From the NCBI GenBank assembly GCA_964423345.1, contig CAYREV010000004.1, positions 62,001-126,000 of the forward strand: a stretch of 64,000 bases of DNA. The letters run 5' to 3'. The stretch's first letter is position 1, and the number at the start of each line of letters is the position of its first letter. Of the stretch, positions 62,583 to 64,000 are shown one piece after another. Under the pieces are notes generated by a model. The model worked only from the letters and a program-made list of their open reading frames with translations. It made no database searches and was not told the DNA's origin. The position numbers were made by a program, and so were the translations under genes. Source of the stretch: CAYREV01 sp964423345. Its GTDB lineage: Bacteria > Bacteroidota > Rhodothermia > Balneolales > Balneolaceae.

Positions 62583-63170
62583 TCAGTTAAAATTAACCTC
62601 GGGAACTTCGTCGGCCCCTTCATCAGCTTCGAAATAGGCTTTTTTGTCAAATCCCAGAATGCCTGCAAAGATATTACCGGGAAACTTTTGGATAGAGGTA
62701 TTGTAGGTTTGAACGGCCTGGTTAAACCGCATCCTTTCGGTGGAAATCCGGTTTTCAGTACCTTCAAGTTGATCTTGCAAGGCCAGGAAGTTTTTGTTGG
62801 CTTTCAGTTCCGGGTATTTCTCAACAGTGACCAGCAGCCTGGATAATGCACCGGACAGCTGTTGCTGGGCCTGCTGGAAACGGGCCAGTTTCTGCGGGTC
62901 GTCAAGATCGCCGGCCGATACTTGTATAGAGGTGGCCCTGCTGCGGGCCTCAATTACATTGGTCAGTGTCTCCTGTTCAAAATCAGCCGCCCCCTTGACC
63001 GTATTGACGAGATTCGGTACCAGGTCGGCCCGCCGCTGATACTGGTTTTCAACTTGTGCCCAGGCCTGGTTGACCGTTTCCTGTTTTTGGACCAGGTCAT
63101 TATTCTTGTTGATGCCGTAGAAAACCAGGAGGGCAACGACCCCCAAACCGACTAATGTTTTGATATTCAT
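62583..63170 (-). CDS. lemA: LemA family protein
   Basis: 195 aa. The N-terminal hydrophobic segment MNIKTLVGLGVVALLVFYGI is followed by the long LemA antiparallel helices: VNQAWAQVENQYQRRADLVPNLVNTVKG, ARSRATSIQV, QLSGALSRLLVTVEKYPELKANKNFLALQDQLEGTENRI and FNQAVQTYNTSIQKFPGNIFA. Membrane-anchored envelope protein of unclear role. First gene of the lemA-TPM-TPM unit. Confidence 0.93.
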   Translation of the reverse strand: MNIKTLVGLGVVALLVFYGINKNNDLVQKQETVNQAWAQVENQYQRRADLVPNLVNTVKGAADFEQETLTNVIEARSRATSIQVSAGDLDDPQKLARFQQAQQQLSGALSRLLVTVEKYPELKANKNFLALQDQLEGTENRISTERMRFNQAVQTYNTSIQKFPGNIFAGILGFDKKAYFEADEGADEVPEVNFN

Positions 63171-63311
63171 TGTTGACTAAAGTTGAGTTATGAATTGAAG
63201 CAAAACCAATATACGAAACGTAAAGTAAAAGGATACAGACAAATAGCTCAAGATATTTTCCGATCTGATTGAAGTTCCCTATCTTTTGCCCTTTCAAATC
63301 AGTTCTGACAT

Positions 63312-64000
63312 ATGAGTGAAAAACCTGAATTTATATACTTCGACCTCGATGATACGCTTCTGGACCATAAGAGTGCAGAGGCCGAAGGATTGAGGGATGT
63401 CTACCGCCATTTCGATTTTTTTGAATCGGTAGGCATGGACGAACTGGTGGAGACCTATCACCGGGTTAACAGCAAGCAATGGCGCCTTTACGGGAAGGAG
63501 GAGGTAAGCCGGGAGGAGCTTCAGCGGAACAGGTTTGAACAGACCCTGGATCGGCTTGGCCTGGACGGGAGCAGGTATCAGGAGGTGGGCGATTATTATA
63601 TGGAGGCCTATCGCAACCACTGGCAATGGATGGAGGGGGCCGAGCAGGCTTTCCATTCTATTCGAAGGCAGTACCCGGTAGGCATCCTCACCAACGGCTT
63701 TTCAGAAACCCAGAAGATGAAGTTTGAACAATTCGGTTTTTATGACTTTGCTCAACAACTGGTGATATCGGAGGATGTGGGTTATCTGAAACCGCATCCC
63801 CGGATTTTTGAGCATGCCACCGAACGTACAGGCCATGCAGCCGATGACATTCTTTATGTGGGAGACTCGCTGAATTCGGATGTGAAGGGGGGCACAAGTT
63901 TTGGATGGAATGTAGCATGGTATACTACCAATGGGAAGGTGGAGGAAAACTGTGAAGCCGATTTCGTTTTCAGTAATTTCAAACAGTTATGTAAATACCT
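63312..64000 (+). CDS. YjjG-like HAD-family noncanonical pyrimidine nucleotidase (partial, C-terminus off the right edge)
   Basis: Open from the ATG at 63312 through the window end (229 codons seen). HAD motif I is IYFDLDDTLLDHKSAE, motif II ILTNGFSETQKMKFEQFGF, motif III region ISEDVGYLKPHPRIFEHA (catalytic Lys), and motif IV YVGDSLNSDVKGG. The TNGF and KPHP pattern matches the YjjG family, which dephosphorylates non-canonical pyrimidine nucleotides. At most a few C-terminal residues are missing. It is divergent from lemA. Confidence 0.88.
   Translation, partial: MSEKPEFIYFDLDDTLLDHKSAEAEGLRDVYRHFDFFESVGMDELVETYHRVNSKQWRLYGKEEVSREELQRNRFEQTLDRLGLDGSRYQEVGDYYMEAYRNHWQWMEGAEQAFHSIRRQYPVGILTNGFSETQKMKFEQFGFYDFAQQLVISEDVGYLKPHPRIFEHATERTGHAADDILYVGDSLNSDVKGGTSFGWNVAWYTTNGKVEENCEADFVFSNFKQLCKY

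Overview
The window reads as an ordinary chromosomal segment of a free-living, aerobic, menaquinone-using bacterium of the Bacteroidota/Balneolota side of the FCB group. That placement is inferred, not measured. It rests on a secreted BNR-repeat protein with a Por/type IX secretion tail (NFPNPFNP motif), a Bacteroidota-style sdhCAB operon, the order yicC-gmk-omega-coaBC, a DUF4296 lipoprotein, a TonB receptor with an N-terminal carboxypeptidase-like domain, and many lipoproteins. Coding density is high. I found no rRNA, tRNA, phage, insertion sequence or CRISPR. Both edges cut genes: a RodZ-like gene on the left and a YjjG-like phosphatase on the right.

Layout. 1-6.3 kb: RodZ-like, ComF, then a forward run with menG (ubiE), fabZ, panB and surE. 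6.3-12.6 kb: a lipase-like hydrolase, an unknown anchored protein, a GNAT-like protein and a large orphan PAS/GAF histidine kinase. 12.7-18.5 kb (minus): yicC-gmk-rpoZ-coaBC, glmM, a cobalamin adenosyltransferase and a YigZ protein. 18.8-24.5 kb: sdhCAB, then recQ. 24.5-28.4 kb: DUF4296 lipoprotein, SDR, coaX, udk and a cell-wall amidase. 28.7-34.9 kb: an M49-like metallopeptidase lipoprotein, an ankyrin protein, an RsmI-like methyltransferase, a beta-lactamase-fold protein and a DUF819 transporter-like protein. 35-39.1 kb: dapB-dapA-dapD, converging on a threonine synthase that carries a C-terminal LeuA-type regulatory domain. 39.2-43.3 kb: anmK, a glycosylase-like protein, a UbiA prenyltransferase and a thioredoxin-like protein. 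43.4-47.3 kb: the T9SS cargo protein and a small lipoprotein whose upstream region is a 21-bp tandem repeat interrupted by 100 Ns. 47.4-51.2 kb: a class III aminotransferase, a succinate-semialdehyde-type dehydrogenase and a radical SAM protein. 51.4-55.8 kb: a TonB receptor overlapping a gene for a degenerate SGNH lipoprotein. 56-58 kb: redoxin, pdxH, trmB. 58-61.2 kb: a TetR regulator with a clear operator, and fadE. 61.3-63.2 kb (minus): lemA with two TPM-domain genes.

How the genes connect. The Dap genes feed lysine and peptidoglycan, and ThrC is the competing aspartate-family branch. panB, coaX and coaBC serve CoA synthesis. glmM, anmK and the amidase serve wall synthesis and recycling. 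menG and sdhCAB belong to menaquinone respiration. The TetR-FadE pair handles fatty-acid beta-oxidation.

The most unusual signals are: (1) the threonine synthase/LeuA-domain fusion; (2) a ~68-bp palindromic dispersed element present twice, one copy supplying the last codons and stop of trmB; (3) the TonB receptor paired with an SGNH lipoprotein that has lost its Asn and His catalytic residues; (4) a 21-bp repeat array in a divergent promoter region, with a 55-nt identical sequence on both sides of the N gap; (5) a 37-bp-period duplication at the recQ/DUF4296 convergent junction.
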